Shown: positions 21,779 to 22,664 of the stretch, in pieces
Position numbering within the stretch: position 1 is the stretch's first letter
Layout: every line of letters starts with the position of its first letter
Source of the DNA: CAYMEK01 sp964389305
Lineage (GTDB): Bacteria; Spirochaetota; Spirochaetia; SZUA-6; DRHE01
Assembly: GCA_964389305.1 (NCBI GenBank)
Contig: CAYMEK010000068.1
Coordinates: 1 to 22,664, forward strand
Reading direction: 5' to 3'
DNA: 22,664 nt
Translations under genes and position numbers: made by a program
The notes under the pieces: model-generated
What the model saw: the letters and a program-made list of their open reading frames with translations, nothing else
Told to the model about the DNA's origin: nothing
The model's database searches: none

Positions 21779-22664
21779 CTGGACGGAGAGCGGGCCCGCC
21801 GCATAGAGCGTATTTCCTGGGTCGCTATAGCCGGCAACCTGATTCTGGCCCTGTTGAAGATTATCGTGGGCGTCAAGGCCGGGAGCCTGGCGGTTCTGGG
21901 GGACGGGATCGACAGCATGACGGACGTGGCGGCCTCCGGCATAGTCCTGTTCGCCGCCCGCATCATCGCCAAGCCGCCGGACCGGGAGCACCCCTACGGG
22001 CACTTTAGGGCCGAAACCATCGCCACCAAGACCCTCTCCTTCATCATCTTCTTTGTCGGGGCTCAGCTCGCCCTGTCCACGGTGCGCAGGATCATCTCCG
22101 GAGCGTACACGGAAGTGCCCGAGATAGCTGCGCTGTACGCGGCCGCAGTCTCGATAGTCGGCAAGCTCGGCCTGGCCATCCTGCTGAAACGCACGGGAAA
22201 AAGGCTGGACAGCTCCATGCTGAGAGCCAACGGGAAAAATATGCAGAACGATATCCTGATCTCGGGGGGGGTGCTGGCCGGCGTGCTGTTCACCCGGCTC
22301 TTAGGACTGCCCGTGCTGGATGCCATAGTCGCCCTGGCTATCAGCGCCTGGATCGTGAGGACCGCCTTCACGATTTTCATGGAATCCAATATGGAGCTGA
22401 TGGACGGCCTGGGAGAGCAGAGCGTGTACCCGGTGATCTTTGAGGCGGTGGCCGAGGTCTCGGGGGCGGTCAATCCGCACCGCACCAGGGTACGCAGGCT
22501 GGGCAACATGTATTTTATCGATATGGACATCGAGGTGGACGGAAGCAAGACCGTGACCGAGGCTCATGAGATAGCCGTGCAGGTCGAGCAGACCATCAAG
22601 CGGCGCCTGGACAACGTCTACGACATCATGGTGCACGTCGAGCCCAAAGGGAACGTGGAGTTGG
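21779..22664 (+). CDS. Cation diffusion facilitator (CDF) metal transporter, 3' end beyond window
   Basis: The frame is open from after a stop at 21746-21748 to the right edge. No ATG, GTG or TTG lies before TM1; I place the start at CTG 21779, which follows six G residues at 7 nt, giving 295+ residues (family 290-400). TM1 begins ISWVAIAGNLILALLKIIVG. TM2 has GDGIDSMTDVAAS with metal ligands Asp45 and Asp49, followed by the hallmark HPYGHFRAE. TM5 has KNMQNDILIS, giving Asn154 and Asp158 where zinc exporters have His-x3-Asp. The C-terminal cytoplasmic domain (VEVDGSKTVTEAHEIAVQVE) is nearly complete. CDF proteins export divalent metal in exchange for protons. The D-D-N-D site points away from classical zinc specificity, perhaps to manganese or iron. 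Confidence 0.87.
   Translation, partial: MDGERARRIERISWVAIAGNLILALLKIIVGVKAGSLAVLGDGIDSMTDVAASGIVLFAARIIAKPPDREHPYGHFRAETIATKTLSFIIFFVGAQLALSTVRRIISGAYTEVPEIAALYAAAVSIVGKLGLAILLKRTGKRLDSSMLRANGKNMQNDILISGGVLAGVLFTRLLGLPVLDAIVALAISAWIVRTAFTIFMESNMELMDGLGEQSVYPVIFEAVAEVSGAVNPHRTRVRRLGNMYFIDMDIEVDGSKTVTEAHEIAVQVEQTIKRRLDNVYDIMVHVEPKGNVEL

Overview
The window is GC-rich, gene-dense bacterial DNA with long intact reading frames and little intergenic space. I infer a free-living or host-associated anaerobic spirochaete (Spirochaetales-like). The reasons are the style of the solute-binding-protein signal peptide (ending AFA|GGTGES, no lipobox), the ROK-regulated sugar ABC locus without its own ATPase, and the very large fused acyl-CoA dehydratase activase. 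This is inference from gene style; there is no rRNA or other marker to prove it. I saw no tRNA, rRNA, CRISPR array, IS element or phage gene.

Layout: (1) 1-4359, minus strand: a MoxR ATPase, a DUF58 protein and a large membrane transglutaminase (C-terminus cut off by the window edge), each overlapping the next by 11 nt. Just upstream, on the same strand, is a DUF4389 membrane protein (4426-5058) built of two similar halves. (2) 5059-6086, a small-gene patch: a 253-nt divergent intergenic region with a possible promoter, a standalone 58-aa GspE/PilB N-domain-like protein (+), a 60-aa unknown protein (-) and a GYD-domain protein (-). (3) 6237-10694, plus strand: a 1485-aa protein with two BadF/HgdC-type activase domains, a Cys cluster, a DUF2229-type region and an HgdB-like tail. 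It is expressed from a promoter that would give an almost leaderless mRNA. (4) 10646-20652, a glycan-use locus. On the minus strand lie, in transcription order, a ROK repressor, a sugar-binding protein, two ABC permeases, a GH20 beta-hexosaminidase and an alpha/beta hydrolase. Divergently, on the plus strand, lies a GH2 beta-mannosidase. (5) 20712-22664: a tandem GNAT acetyltransferase (-) and a divergent CDF metal transporter (+), truncated by the right edge and lacking an ATG/GTG/TTG start.

How the genes fit together: the 197-nt gap between the ROK gene and the beta-mannosidase holds two near-consensus sigma70 promoters pointing outward. Each is followed immediately by a related inverted repeat (TTAGTTGG-N8-CCAACCAA and a TGTTG/CCAACA element) sitting over the predicted transcription start. 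The simplest reading is that the ROK protein represses both its own operon (importer plus GH20) and the beta-mannosidase. Both glycosidases lack signal peptides, so an oligosaccharide is probably imported intact and cut in the cytoplasm. A Man-beta-GlcNAc-type substrate, such as an N-glycan core fragment, would need exactly this pair of enzymes; that substrate is a hypothesis. Strong hairpins separate ROK from the binding protein and the binding protein from the permeases, and probably set different expression levels within the operon.

No stretch longer than 300 nt lacks a gene. I found no convincing wholly new system. The most rewarding regions are the paired ROK operators, the permease with an about 80-residue periplasmic insertion, the CDF gene with its odd start and metal site, and the patch of small unknown genes.
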